DNA of 18,369 bases, taken from the NCBI GenBank assembly GCA_021107495.1, contig JAIOSR010000273.1:1-18369 (forward strand), in the 5' to 3' direction. Below, piece after piece: positions 5,750 to 14,716 of the stretch; position 1 is the first letter of the stretch; each line of letters begins with the position of its first letter. The notes under the pieces were generated by a model, which was not told the DNA's origin, did not search any database, and saw only the letters and a program-made list of their open reading frames with translations. The DNA comes from Desulfobacterales bacterium. GTDB lineage: Bacteria; Desulfobacterota; DSM-4660; Desulfatiglandales; Desulfatiglandaceae. Position numbers and translations under genes: made by a program.

Positions 5750-8431
5750 TTATTGTACACAGCTACTCTCCACAAACCTTACCTCATCTTCTTTTGTTTT
5801 GACCCGGTTATTCAGCCTCGCCTCCAGAAGACGGTCAAAGATCTTCTTGAAAATCGGACCGGGTTTGACACCCATGGAGATCAAGTCCTTTCCCGTCAGT
5901 TGAATTTCCGTCCCCTTCAACCTGGTAAAATAGTTGGAGATGAGGCGTTTGATCTTTTCGTTGTTGGCCTTTGCCATGAGGTAAAGCAATACTTCTGTAT
6001 CATAAGGTACAAGTGAAGTATAGAGTTGATAGCTGTCCCCGTCAAATTTGTAAAGTGTATTCAAAAGCCCTTTGGAATTCTTCCTCTGGGAAAGCATGTT
6101 ACGGCTGTTCAGATCCATCATTCCTATCTTTTGGGTCAAAGATCTCAAGGAATCGGTGTCAAGAGAGGAAGTGAGCCCGTGCCAGTAGACTTTCCATGGA
6201 TCAATAGGTTCTTCCAGGTAAAGAAGGTTATACCAGGTAAGGACACTTCTTATCTCTTCCAGCAGGGTCTGAAGGCCGCTTGTGAGCTTGATTTCAGGTG
6301 AAATAAACTGCAAAAGATCAAACTCGTTCATCCTTTCGATGGCCTTTACAGGGTCCTGTTCTTTCAGTATGAGCTTGAGTTCCAAAAAGAGCCGTCGTCC
6401 TGTTATGTCCTTAAAACAATTGATCTTTACTGCATTTTTGATTAATGCAAGCGTCAGCTTTCCGATTTTGAAGCCGAATCGCTGTTCAAATCTGACAGCG
6501 CGGAATACCCGCGTGGGGTCTTCCACAAAACTCAGGTTATGCAGGACCCTAAGTACCCTTTCCTTAATGTCTTTTTGTGCGGTGAAATAGTCGATTAATG
6601 TGCCGTAGTTTCTCTTATTTAGTTTTATGGCAAGGCTGTTTATCGTAAAATCGCGCCGGTAAAGATCCAGTTTCAGAGAACTGGTCTCGACGATAGGCGG
6701 TGCCCCGGGGGATTCATAGTATTCCATCCTGGCCGTGGCTACGTCCACTTTGTAACCGTCAGGAAAAATAAGAACTGCTGTCCCGAATTTTCTGTGGCTT
6801 CTTACCCGGGCCTCAAAGTGCTTGGCAAATTCATGGGCAAATTTGATACCGTCCCCTTCAATGACAATATCCACGTCCAGGTTGCCACGTTTTAATAATA
6901 CATCCCGCACCAATCCGCCCACAAGATAGGCATTAAACCCTAACATGTCGGCAGTATGGCCTAAGTCCTTGAGCAGTTTGATGATGCTTCTGGGCAGGCG
7001 TTCTTTGAGCATTCCCGCCATATTCTTTTTTCGTATAAAATGGGAGGCATTCTTGGAATCATGGAGAAATTCCGGGATCAGCGGATCGCCCACCAGAATA
7101 TTCAGGAGGTCCGTCCTGGTAATCACCCCTAATACGGTTTTGCCTTCCACAACCGGCAGAATCCTCAGCTTGTTTCTAATAATCAGCTTCTGTACATCCT
7201 TGAGTGGTGCATCAGGATGAATGGTAGAAAACTCAATATTCATATAGTCATTCACCTTGATATCTTCAAGCTGGAAAAACACCGCTTTTTCAACAATCTG
7301 TCTCGTAACATATCCCTTCAGAGAGTTCGCATCATCCAAGACCAAAAGGACATTGATGTTATACCGGGTCTTGAGATCCGCAGCCTTCTTGACCGTCTCG
7401 TCGGGAGAAATATGAATTATAGGCGTGGACATCATGTCCCTGGCCTTTTTTGTTGGATTGATCCGGCTTCTCAACAGGGCCTGTAAAGACCTCTCCACCT
7501 GGACCAAGGTCTTGTTTTTTATGGTTGCCGAAGCTGCCTGCGGATGCCCTCCACCTCCAAGGGCATGGGCAATTTCCGCCACGTTCACCTCTTTTATCCG
7601 GCTTCGGGCCACCAGGTATATCCTGTTTTCCATCTGGGCCAAGGCAAAAACAACGCTCAGGTTCTCCATTTCCATAAATTTGTGTACAAGGACGGCAAAA
7701 TCTCCGATATATTCATCCCTGGCAACCTTGGAAATGACCACTTCTACCCCATTAACAATCCGAGTTGTGGCGACCTGAGTAAGATCGTTAAGCAACCATA
7801 TCTGCTCTGCCGTTAGTTCTCTGGTGAGCATGTCGGCTATGGTATTATGGTTTGCTCCCTGTTCGGCAAGCCAAGCTGCCGCCTCATAATCCTCGGCAGT
7901 TGTGGAAGAAAAGGTAAAGGACCCGGTATCTTCATGGATACCCAGACACATAATAGTCGCTTCATCAGGAGAGATGGGTATGCCTTTCTCTCTGATCAGG
8001 CGGATAGGTATTGCAGTGGCTGATCCGGTTTTCCTGATGACCTCCACATGACCATGGATATCGTCTTCGGAATCAGGATGATGGTCATAGATGTGGACTT
8101 CAAGACCTTGTCTGCCAGCCAGGCTGGCAAACTTGCCGATCCGGCTTTTTTGCCGGGTGTCTACGAGGATCAGTTTTTTTATACGGTCAAAGTCAATCTG
8201 TTTTATTTTTGCAAAGTTGAAAAGATATGAAGTGGAATCCAGAAAAAAATTTCGGAGATTTTTTTCCTGGGATCCCGGAAATACGAGGGTTGCTTCGGGA
8301 TAAAGTTTGCTTGCGGCAATCATGGATGCCAGGGCATCGAAGTCGGCATTTATATGTGTCGTTATGATTTCTTCGTGGGTCTTTTCGGCATGTTTTAGTT
8401 TGTTATTTGTTATTTTTTGTTTGGCGGACAT
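5750..8431 (-). CDS. DHH–DHHA1–CBS–CBS–tRNA nucleotidyltransferase fusion (A-adding / poly(A) polymerase type)
   Basis: An 893-residue multidomain protein. The N-terminal DHH phosphoesterase domain has HINADFDALAS (26–36) and DHHPD (116–120), metal-binding motifs intact. DHHA1 ends in GGGGHPQAA (292–300). Two CBS domains (about 333–385 and 393–447) probably bind adenine nucleotides. The class II nucleotidyltransferase domain has YLVGGLVRD (502–510), the catalytic D519/D521 pair, RRDFTINSLA (592–601) and DPTRVFRAVRFEQRFGF (638–654). Related fusions in deltaproteobacteria and Aquificales are annotated as A-adding tRNA nucleotidyltransferases that finish the CCA end, usually with a separate CC-adding enzyme; which activity applies here is inferred. 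The DHH part may act as a nuclease or cyclic-dinucleotide phosphodiesterase. No clear ribosome site precedes the ATG at 8431. It heads the cluster leading to trpS. Confidence 0.92.
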   Translation of the reverse strand: MSAKQKITNNKLKHAEKTHEEIITTHINADFDALASMIAASKLYPEATLVFPGSQEKNLRNFFLDSTSYLFNFAKIKQIDFDRIKKLILVDTRQKSRIGKFASLAGRQGLEVHIYDHHPDSEDDIHGHVEVIRKTGSATAIPIRLIREKGIPISPDEATIMCLGIHEDTGSFTFSSTTAEDYEAAAWLAEQGANHNTIADMLTRELTAEQIWLLNDLTQVATTRIVNGVEVVISKVARDEYIGDFAVLVHKFMEMENLSVVFALAQMENRIYLVARSRIKEVNVAEIAHALGGGGHPQAASATIKNKTLVQVERSLQALLRSRINPTKKARDMMSTPIIHISPDETVKKAADLKTRYNINVLLVLDDANSLKGYVTRQIVEKAVFFQLEDIKVNDYMNIEFSTIHPDAPLKDVQKLIIRNKLRILPVVEGKTVLGVITRTDLLNILVGDPLIPEFLHDSKNASHFIRKKNMAGMLKERLPRSIIKLLKDLGHTADMLGFNAYLVGGLVRDVLLKRGNLDVDIVIEGDGIKFAHEFAKHFEARVRSHRKFGTAVLIFPDGYKVDVATARMEYYESPGAPPIVETSSLKLDLYRRDFTINSLAIKLNKRNYGTLIDYFTAQKDIKERVLRVLHNLSFVEDPTRVFRAVRFEQRFGFKIGKLTLALIKNAVKINCFKDITGRRLFLELKLILKEQDPVKAIERMNEFDLLQFISPEIKLTSGLQTLLEEIRSVLTWYNLLYLEEPIDPWKVYWHGLTSSLDTDSLRSLTQKIGMMDLNSRNMLSQRKNSKGLLNTLYKFDGDSYQLYTSLVPYDTEVLLYLMAKANNEKIKRLISNYFTRLKGTEIQLTGKDLISMGVKPGPIFKKIFDRLLEARLNNRVKTKEDEVRFVESSCVQ

Positions 8432-8537
8432 AGCACTAACTATATCATCATTTAAAAGCGGCTGTATAATTCAACTTTATCAAGTTATACAAAGGCTTAG
8501 GTTTCAGGTAATGGTTACAAATGAGATACTGTTGTAA

Positions 8538-8569
8538 TAAAAAAGCCGGGCATTGAATCTGCACCGGCT
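8538..8569 (-). terminator. Rho-independent terminator of the DksA/TraR-type gene
   Basis: Reading the minus strand, AGCCGG (8569–8564) pairs with CCGGCT (8549–8544), with a 14-nt loop that can add three pairs (GCA/TGC). The 3' arm runs directly into six T and then ATT. It lies about 50 bp past the stop at 8621 and points the right way. Confidence 0.75.
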
Positions 8570-8620
8570 GGTTCATTTAAATTCAGAATGGAGGATGCGG
8601 ACTGTCTTCCGTAAATATAC

Positions 8621-8992
8621 CTATAGCCCCTGAACTTTTTCCTGATTTTCCTGCTTTTTTTTGCAGTTAATGCATAATGTCGTTACAGGGCGGGCCTTTA
8701 GCCTTTTGTCAGAAATATCGTCACCGCATTCCTCACAAATACCAAAAGTACCGTTGTCAAGCCTGTCCAGGGCATTTGTTATTTTTGCGATCAGTCTTCT
8801 TTCCCTGTCACGAATTCTCAGTGTAAAATTCCTGTCCGACTCCAGAGTGGCCCTGTCAGTGGGATCGGGAAAGTTTTCTCCCTGATCGGTCATGCCGGTA
8901 ACAGTTTTGTTTGCCTCCACCAAAAGATCATCCAACCTTTTAGTGAGCAATTCCTTAAAGTAATTTTCTCTTTTTTTGGTCATGGTGGCCAT
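8621..8992 (-). CDS. DksA/TraR-family C4 zinc-finger transcription regulator
   Basis: DksA-type proteins enter the RNA polymerase secondary channel and, with ppGpp, retune promoter output. Counting from the Met at 8992, the protein has 123 residues. An N-terminal coiled coil carries the tip motif DPTDRA, fitting the DxxDxA of active DksA. The C4 zinc finger follows, with CEEC and CINC pairs around KRLKARPVTTL, and a final helix. The ATG at 8998 is only three bases from GGAG, while the one at 8992 is nine bases away, so I chose the latter. It is shorter than E. coli DksA (151 aa) but normal for the short TraR/DksA-like class. A terminator follows at 8538–8569 and about 90 bp separate it from dnaJ, so it may have its own promoter. 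True DksA function is inferred from the tip motif. Confidence 0.9.
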   Translation of the reverse strand: MATMTKKRENYFKELLTKRLDDLLVEANKTVTGMTDQGENFPDPTDRATLESDRNFTLRIRDRERRLIAKITNALDRLDNGTFGICEECGDDISDKRLKARPVTTLCINCKKKQENQEKVQGL

Positions 8993-9089
8993 TAACATTA
9001 ACTCCTATAGCAAGAAATAATGTGTCTCTGTATCACTATTCACACATAATGTAAAGGTATTATAAATTGGAGCGCACGGGAGGGAGTCC

Positions 9090-10208
9090 CTATTTTCCCT
9101 TCCTTTTCAGGAATTTTCTCTTTTTTTTCTTTTCGCTCGAAAGGGTCAAGCCCTCTGATCCTGCATATTCCTCCAGTAGTTCCCTCTGATGCTGGTTAAT
9201 TTTTTGGGGAATTTTGACAGTGACCTTGATATAAAGATCCCCTTTTCTTTTTTGTCCTCTGAGCCCGGTCATCCCTTTTCCGGGGACCTTTAGAATATCT
9301 TCCGGTTGAGTTCCCCTCGGGATTTTTAAATCGTAATTCAATTCATCTCCTAAGACAGGAATCGTGATCGTGTCCCCTAAGGCCGCCTGTACAAATGAAA
9401 TAGGGATCTGGCAGATCAGGTCATGGCCTTCACGAGTAAAAAACTCATGCTCTTTCACATGGATGACCACAAAAAGATCACCACGGGGGCCTCCATGTTC
9501 TCCGCTTTCACCTTCCCCGCTCAATCTCAATTGAGAACCGGTTTCAACACCAGGCGGGATTTTTACATTGATCTTTCTTTCAACCCTGATTTTTCCCCCG
9601 CCCCTGCAATCTTTACACGGGTCGGTGATAACCTGACCCTGCCCATGACAAGAGGGACAGGTTGTGCTGATTTGAAAAAATCCCTGGGACCGTATTACCT
9701 GACCTCTCCCCTGGCAGGTGTCACAGACCTGGGGTTCACTTCCCGGGGTCACGCCTGAACCATTGCAGGTCATGCAGGTTTCAAGTCTTTCAAAAACAAT
9801 CTCTTCTTCTTTGCCGTAAAACGCATCTTCCAGAGTGAATTCCAGGTCGTATCTCAGGCTTCTTCCTTCCCTCGCACGAGACCTCGCCCCGCTACTGTTC
9901 CCAAACCCGAAAAAGTCTCCAAAGATATCTCCGAAATTGGAAAAGATATCGTCAAAACCGCTGAAACCCCTAAAACCCCTCCCCTCGAGACCTTCATGGC
10001 CGTACTGATCGTAAATTTGACGCTTTTCTTTGTCCCTCAGGACCGCATATGCCTCTGCCGCTTCTTTAAATTTTTCTTCGGCCTCTTTATTGCCAGGGTT
10101 TTTATCAGGATGGTATCTCAGTGCCAGTTTTCTGTATACCTTCTTGATTTCCTCGTTTACTGCATCTCTGGAAACGCCTAAGATTTCATAGTAATCCCTT
10201 TTCTGCAT
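9090..10208 (-). CDS. dnaJ: chaperone DnaJ (Hsp40, type I)
   Basis: DnaJ delivers unfolded clients to DnaK and stimulates its ATPase. All type I domains are present. The J domain (1–70) has HPD at 33–35. A Gly/Phe-rich linker spans about 77–104. The cysteine-rich domain has four CxxCxGxG repeats with Cys pairs at 145/148, 162/165, 184/187 and 198/201. The C-terminal substrate-binding beta domains follow, then a very basic tail of Lys and Arg. The fourth repeat reads CKDCRGGGK, a small deviation. The 372 residues are normal. It starts two bases after the rpoZ stop with AAGG upstream, so the two are co-transcribed. No dnaK or grpE lies in the window. Confidence 0.97.
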   Translation of the reverse strand: MQKRDYYEILGVSRDAVNEEIKKVYRKLALRYHPDKNPGNKEAEEKFKEAAEAYAVLRDKEKRQIYDQYGHEGLEGRGFRGFSGFDDIFSNFGDIFGDFFGFGNSSGARSRAREGRSLRYDLEFTLEDAFYGKEEEIVFERLETCMTCNGSGVTPGSEPQVCDTCQGRGQVIRSQGFFQISTTCPSCHGQGQVITDPCKDCRGGGKIRVERKINVKIPPGVETGSQLRLSGEGESGEHGGPRGDLFVVIHVKEHEFFTREGHDLICQIPISFVQAALGDTITIPVLGDELNYDLKIPRGTQPEDILKVPGKGMTGLRGQKRKGDLYIKVTVKIPQKINQHQRELLEEYAGSEGLTLSSEKKKKRKFLKRKGK

Positions 10209-10210
10209 TT

Positions 10211-10522
10211 TTACTTGCCTTCAGCCGTCGTTTCCTGTTCTCCTTGCTCTTGTTCCGGAGACGTCTCAGGTGTCTGTTCTGGAATTTTTTCAGGTGCCGG
10301 GTCTTCTCCATTTTGAATCAGAAGACTCTCTTCTGCTTTTTCGATCTGAAAGATTTTTCCTGCGGCAATTTCCCTGAGAGATACGACAACATCCTTGTTC
10401 TTGCAATCAACTAAAGGTTCTACGCCTTTTCTCAATTGGCGAACCCGTTTGGCTGAAAGGTGAATCAATCCAAATCGGTTGTCAACTTCCCCCAAGCAGT
10501 CTTCCACTGAGATTCTTGCCAT
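10211..10522 (-). CDS. rpoZ: DNA-directed RNA polymerase omega subunit
   Basis: Omega helps assemble the polymerase by chaperoning beta-prime and, in proteobacteria, contributes a ppGpp site. The start MARISVEDCLGEVDNRFGLIHLSAKRVRQL (1–30) is the conserved omega N-terminus, and VVVSLREIAAGKI (about 45–57) matches the conserved helix. The 103-residue protein ends in a low-complexity tail rich in Glu, Pro and Gln, variable in the family. AGGGG lies about seven bases ahead of the ATG. It is divergent from comM across 161 bp and leads straight into dnaJ. Confidence 0.93.
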   Translation of the reverse strand: MARISVEDCLGEVDNRFGLIHLSAKRVRQLRKGVEPLVDCKNKDVVVSLREIAAGKIFQIEKAEESLLIQNGEDPAPEKIPEQTPETSPEQEQGEQETTAEGK

Positions 10523-10683
10523 AATTTTCCCCTGTTAGGCGGTTTTTTTCAATCCTGATACTAAAGAGCTCAACCCTTCATCTCACGGGCAGGATAAGGG
10601 ACACTTTTTGAAATAAACTTTACTTTATACAACTTCATATGATAAGTGTAAAGCATAAAATAACTTAAAGGATTTGATATTTT

Positions 10684-12213
10684 ATGATAGCCAAAATCTT
10701 CAGCAGTGCCGTCATTGGTATTGATGCCTATATCGTCGAGGTTGAAGTGGATATCTCCCAGGGCCTCCCCTCATTTGCCACAGTGGGTTTGCCGGAGGGG
10801 GCCGTTCGGGAGAGCAAAGAGAGGGTCAAAGCAGCTATCAAAAACTCCGGTTACCATTTCCCATCCGACCGTATCACCGTAAACCTTGCCCCCGCAGACA
10901 TAAAAAAAGAGGGCTCCGCATTTGATCTGCCCATGGCGCTTGGCATTCTCGCTGCCACGGGATTGGTTCAAAAATCCGTTTTTTCCGACTATCTTTTTTT
11001 GGGCGAACTTGCCCTTGACGGTCTTGTCAGACCTGTGAAGGGGGTTCTACCCATGACCATTGCCGCAAAAGAATTGAATTTTAAGGGTATTTTTCTGCCC
11101 GCGAAAAACGCCCCTGAAGCAGGTGTTGTAGGCGGGATAGATATCTATCCTGTAGACGCCCTGTACCAGGTTGTTGAGACCCTGACAGGTATTTCTAAAA
11201 TTGATCCTTTTAGCGTGGAAACCGGAGATCTCTTTCAAACTCCTGATTTTGATATGGATTTCAAGGACGTCCGCGGCCAGGAAAACGCAAAGAGGGCTCT
11301 TGAAATTTCGGCCGCAGGCGGCCACAATCTGATTATGATCGGACCCCCGGGTTCCGGCAAGACCATGCTGGCAAAGCGCTTGTGCACCATTCTTCCGTCC
11401 CTAAGTTTCGAAGAATCGCTTGAGACATCCAAGGTCTACAGCGTAATGGGATTAATGCCCGAAGGGTACGGCCTGATAACCGTAAGGCCCTTCCAATCTC
11501 CCCATCATACCATTTCCGATGCCGGTTTGATCGGAGGAGGCCAGAACCCCAGACCGGGCCAGGTGAGTCTTGCGCACAATGGTGTACTCTTTTTGGATGA
11601 ACTGCCGGAGTTCAGAAAGAATGTGTTAGAAGTATTGAGACAACCTATGGAAGACGGGAAAGTGACAATTTCCAGGGCCAGTTCGACCGTGACGTATCCT
11701 GCGGATTTCATGTTAGTGGGGGCCATGAATCCCTGTCCCTGCGGTTTTTTGGGGGATCCTAAAAGGGAGTGCCGGTGCTCTTTCCTTCAGATACAACGAT
11801 ATCGTTCAAAGATATCCGGTCCCCTGATGGACAGGATCGACATCCATCTGGAAGTGCCGTCCGTTCCATACAAAGACCTTTCAGATGTCAATGATGGCGC
11901 TTCTTCAAAGGAGATTTTTGAAAGGGTTGTAAAGGCGAGGAAAATTCAGTTGGGAAGGTTTCATAAGTCCAAGTTCCACAATAATGCGGGAATGAACAGC
12001 CGCCAGATCAAACAGTTTTGCAAGATTGATTCCGAATCCGGCGTGCTTCTGGAAAAGGCCATGGACAAATTCGGATTGAGCGCCAGGGCCCATGCCCGCA
12101 TATTGAAGATCGGCAGGACCATTGCCGACCTGGAAGGTTCATCGGACATAGCGGCGCCGCACGTGGCCGAAGCCATCCAGTACCGCACCCTTGACCGGAG
12201 AACTCTCAGATGA
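10684..12213 (+). CDS. comM: YifB/ComM-family Mg-chelatase-like AAA+ ATPase
   Basis: ComM is a hexameric helicase that in naturally competent bacteria drives branch migration during integration of transformed DNA; most genomes carry it without known competence. The 509 residues match the family. The N-terminal ChlI-like domain has VEVDISQGLPSFATVGLP (about 20–37). The AAA+ core has Walker A GPPGSGKT (220–227) and Walker B VLFLDE (301–306), then NPCPCG and CRC (about 349–365), a Cys cluster typical of YifB. The C-terminal Mg-chelatase domain contains SARAHARILKIGRTIADLEG. The Shine-Dalgarno AAAGG is rather far (12 bases) from the ATG, but the start matches the family N-terminus. The stop overlaps the next gene in an ATGA. 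Confidence 0.95.
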   Translation: MIAKIFSSAVIGIDAYIVEVEVDISQGLPSFATVGLPEGAVRESKERVKAAIKNSGYHFPSDRITVNLAPADIKKEGSAFDLPMALGILAATGLVQKSVFSDYLFLGELALDGLVRPVKGVLPMTIAAKELNFKGIFLPAKNAPEAGVVGGIDIYPVDALYQVVETLTGISKIDPFSVETGDLFQTPDFDMDFKDVRGQENAKRALEISAAGGHNLIMIGPPGSGKTMLAKRLCTILPSLSFEESLETSKVYSVMGLMPEGYGLITVRPFQSPHHTISDAGLIGGGQNPRPGQVSLAHNGVLFLDELPEFRKNVLEVLRQPMEDGKVTISRASSTVTYPADFMLVGAMNPCPCGFLGDPKRECRCSFLQIQRYRSKISGPLMDRIDIHLEVPSVPYKDLSDVNDGASSKEIFERVVKARKIQLGRFHKSKFHNNAGMNSRQIKQFCKIDSESGVLLEKAMDKFGLSARAHARILKIGRTIADLEGSSDIAAPHVAEAIQYRTLDRRTLR

Positions 12214-14563
12214 AGCGATTATTGAAATTTACGTTCTGGTTCTTCTCCTTTGTGGTTTTTGCCGGTGCGTGTACGGGGGCCTATTTCTGGTATCTCTGGT
12301 CCAGTAACATGCCTCTAATAGGTTCGGTCAAGGAATATCGGCCTCCGATCATTACGGAGATCTACAGCGACGACGGAGAGGTCATCGGACGGCTCTGGGA
12401 GGAAAAGAGGATCGTTATTCCCCTGGAGCAGGTGCCGCAGCACCTGATACATGCCTTTGTGGCGGCCGAGGATGCCCGGTTTTTTGAGCACGAAGGGGTG
12501 GATGTCATAAGCATCTTCCGGGCCTTTTTAAAGAACCTCCGTGCCGGAAAAATAGAACAGGGCGGGAGTACCATTACCCAGCAGGTAACCAAATCACTTC
12601 TTCTAAAGAACACGAAAAGGACCTACAGAAGAAAGGTTAGAGAAGCTATTCTTTCCGTGCAGCTTGAAAAAAATTTTTCCAAAAAAGAGATACTTTTTTT
12701 GTACCTGAACCAGATCTACTTAGGGCAGGGGGCCTATGGCGTGGAGGCGGCCTCGCGCACTTATTTTGGTAAATCCGCCAAAGATCTGGCCCTTGCGCAA
12801 TCGGCCCTTCTCGCCGGTCTGCCCCAGGCCCCGGCGAGATACTCGCCGGTTTCGCATTTTGACCGGGCCAAGGCCAGACAAAAATATGTCCTTGAAAGGA
12901 TGTCGCAGGAAGGCTACATCACGAACGAGCAGTTGAGTCGTGCCCTTGAAATTCCACTTGATATTCAGGGTGAAACGGAGAACACCTTTGCAAAGGCCCC
13001 ATACTTTACCGAGCATGTGCGTAGATATGTCTTAGCGAAATATGGGGAGGATGTTTTGTTACGTGGAGGGCTCAGGGTTTACACAACTCTGAATCTGAAA
13101 ATGCAGCAAACAGCCCAAGAAGCCATAAGGATAAGAGGGAAGGGTACAGGGGGCCTCTAAAAAATATAGGCCCGGAAGGATTCGATGATTTTAATTTGCA
13201 GGCCTCAAAAAAATACCTTCTAACCCCGATAACAGCAGGTTCGATTGTCGAGGCACTTGTTGAGGAGGTGAGTGATGAACGAAAAGAGGTCGTGGTACGG
13301 ATCGGCGATGACGCTGCCCTGATGCCGCTTTCAGGGATGAAATGGGCCAGAAAGCCCAAGTCTGAGGTCCCGTACTATGTCGCTAAAGTAAAAAAGCCGT
13401 CCGAAGTACTGAAGGAGGGAGATATCGTCCGCGTTCGTATCTTGAAAGACGGCTCGTCTCCCTTTGTCTGGGAAGTTTCATTGGAACAGACCCCGGAGAT
13501 TCAGGGGGCACTTCTCTGTATGGCCCCGGAGAGTGGAGAGGTAAAAGCAATGGTGGGCGGTCGGAATTTTTCCGTCAGTCAGTTTAACCGGGCCATTCAG
13601 TCCAGGCGTCAGCCCGGATCTGCCTTCAAGCCGATTATCTATGCCGCCGCCTTAGACTGGGGCATGAGCCCGGCTGAAATCATCATCGATGCCCCTTATG
13701 TATCGGACCAAAACCCCGAAGACGAGGTATGGAAGCCAAAAAATTACAAAGGAAAATTCTTTGGACCAACATTGTTCAGGACTGCATTAGCCAAGTCCCG
13801 AAATGTTATTACCGTTAAGATTCTGAAAAAGATCGGCGTTAAGAATGCGGTTCAATATGCAAGAAATATGGGTATCGAATCAGAACTGAGCCCTGATTTG
13901 TCCCTTGCATTAGGTTCTTCCGGGCTTTCGTTAATGGAACTAACGAGGGCCTACGCGGTTTTTGCCAATGGCGGCATGTTGGTAAAGCCGATTTTCGTGA
14001 AACGGATTTTGGACCGGAGCAATCAAATCATCGAGGAAAACCAGCCTGAAGCGGAAGAAGTGATCTCAAAGGAGACCGCTTATGTGGTGAATGACCTTTT
14101 GATGGCTGTCATCCAGGAGGGAACGGGTTGGAGGATCAAGGCCCTTAAAAGACCGGCCGCAGGCAAGACCGGAACTACCAATAACCTGTGGGATGCCTGG
14201 TTCATGGGATATACCCCCGATCTGGTGACAGGTGTGTGGGTAGGTTATGACAATCGAAAGGCCATGGGAAAGGGAGAAACAGGTTCCCGGGCTGCGAGCC
14301 CGATATGGCTTTCTTTTATGTCCAATGTCCTGAAGGAGAGGCCGGTGGTTGACTTTCAGGTACCTGAAGGCGTCGTTTTTGCCAAGATTGACTCAAAGAC
14401 CGGTCTTTTAGCGAGTTCCTATTCCAAAAAGACCGTATTTCAGGCCTTTATAGAAGGGACTGAACCTAAAAAGTATTCTCCAAAGCCCACATCTCCCAAA
14501 TCAGGCCACTTTTCCCAGTTCGATATGGACATAGGCGATAACAAGGATTCGTCAATGAAATGA
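12210..14563 (+). pseudogene. mrcA: class A penicillin-binding protein 1A, interrupted by a frameshift
   Basis: PBP1A polymerises and cross-links peptidoglycan in the periplasm. The first part (12210–13160) has a membrane anchor (about 5–30) and a GT51 glycosyltransferase domain with EDARFFEHEG (87–96, catalytic E87), GGSTITQQ (118–125) and LNQIYLGQGAYGVEAA. It stops with TAA at 13158–13160. A second frame, open from about 13127 (KDKREGYRGPLKNIGPEGFDDF), supplies an OB-like domain and the transpeptidase with SAFK (codons from 13619), KSRN and KTGTT. The parts join near 13130. The family usually has about seven residues between EAIR and DKREGYRGP, so a short out-of-frame deletion is more likely than one lost base. 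Combined length is about 780 residues. The gene overlaps comM by 4 nt. As sequenced, the transpeptidase would not be made in frame. Confidence 0.88.
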
Positions 14564-14565
14564 TA

Positions 14566-14703
14566 AAAGTGAACTAAAGTTTGGAGTGACTAAAGTGAGC
14601 TAAAGTTGAGGAATGTGCCTTCGGCACTTTTCAAATAAAAAGATGACGGAGCGAAGCGACACCACAATTTTAGGCATTTTAGCGCATTTTAGTTCACTTT
14701 AGT
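14566..14703. repeat. inverted-repeat element between convergent genes
   Basis: A perfect 13-bp inverted repeat, AAAGTGAACTAAA (14566–14578) and TTTAGTTCACTTT (14688–14700), bounds about 138 bp. A near copy of the left end, TAAAGTGAGCTAAAGT, lies just inside at 14591. The right side shows a 10-bp rhythm (AGGCATTTT, AGCGCATTTT, AGTTCACTTT). A central hairpin GTGCC–TTC–GGCAC (14615–14627) is followed by TTTT and may act as a terminator for the plus-strand gene. No reading frame fits. It fills the whole gap between the PBP1A gene and the aminotransferase. Confidence 0.65.
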
Positions 14704-14716
14704 AACTCTTTTACAC

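Noticed and set aside
9060..9089. GGGAGGGAGTCCC downstream of dnaJ as a terminator
   Set aside because: The stem is only 4 bp and no T run follows in the dnaJ direction.
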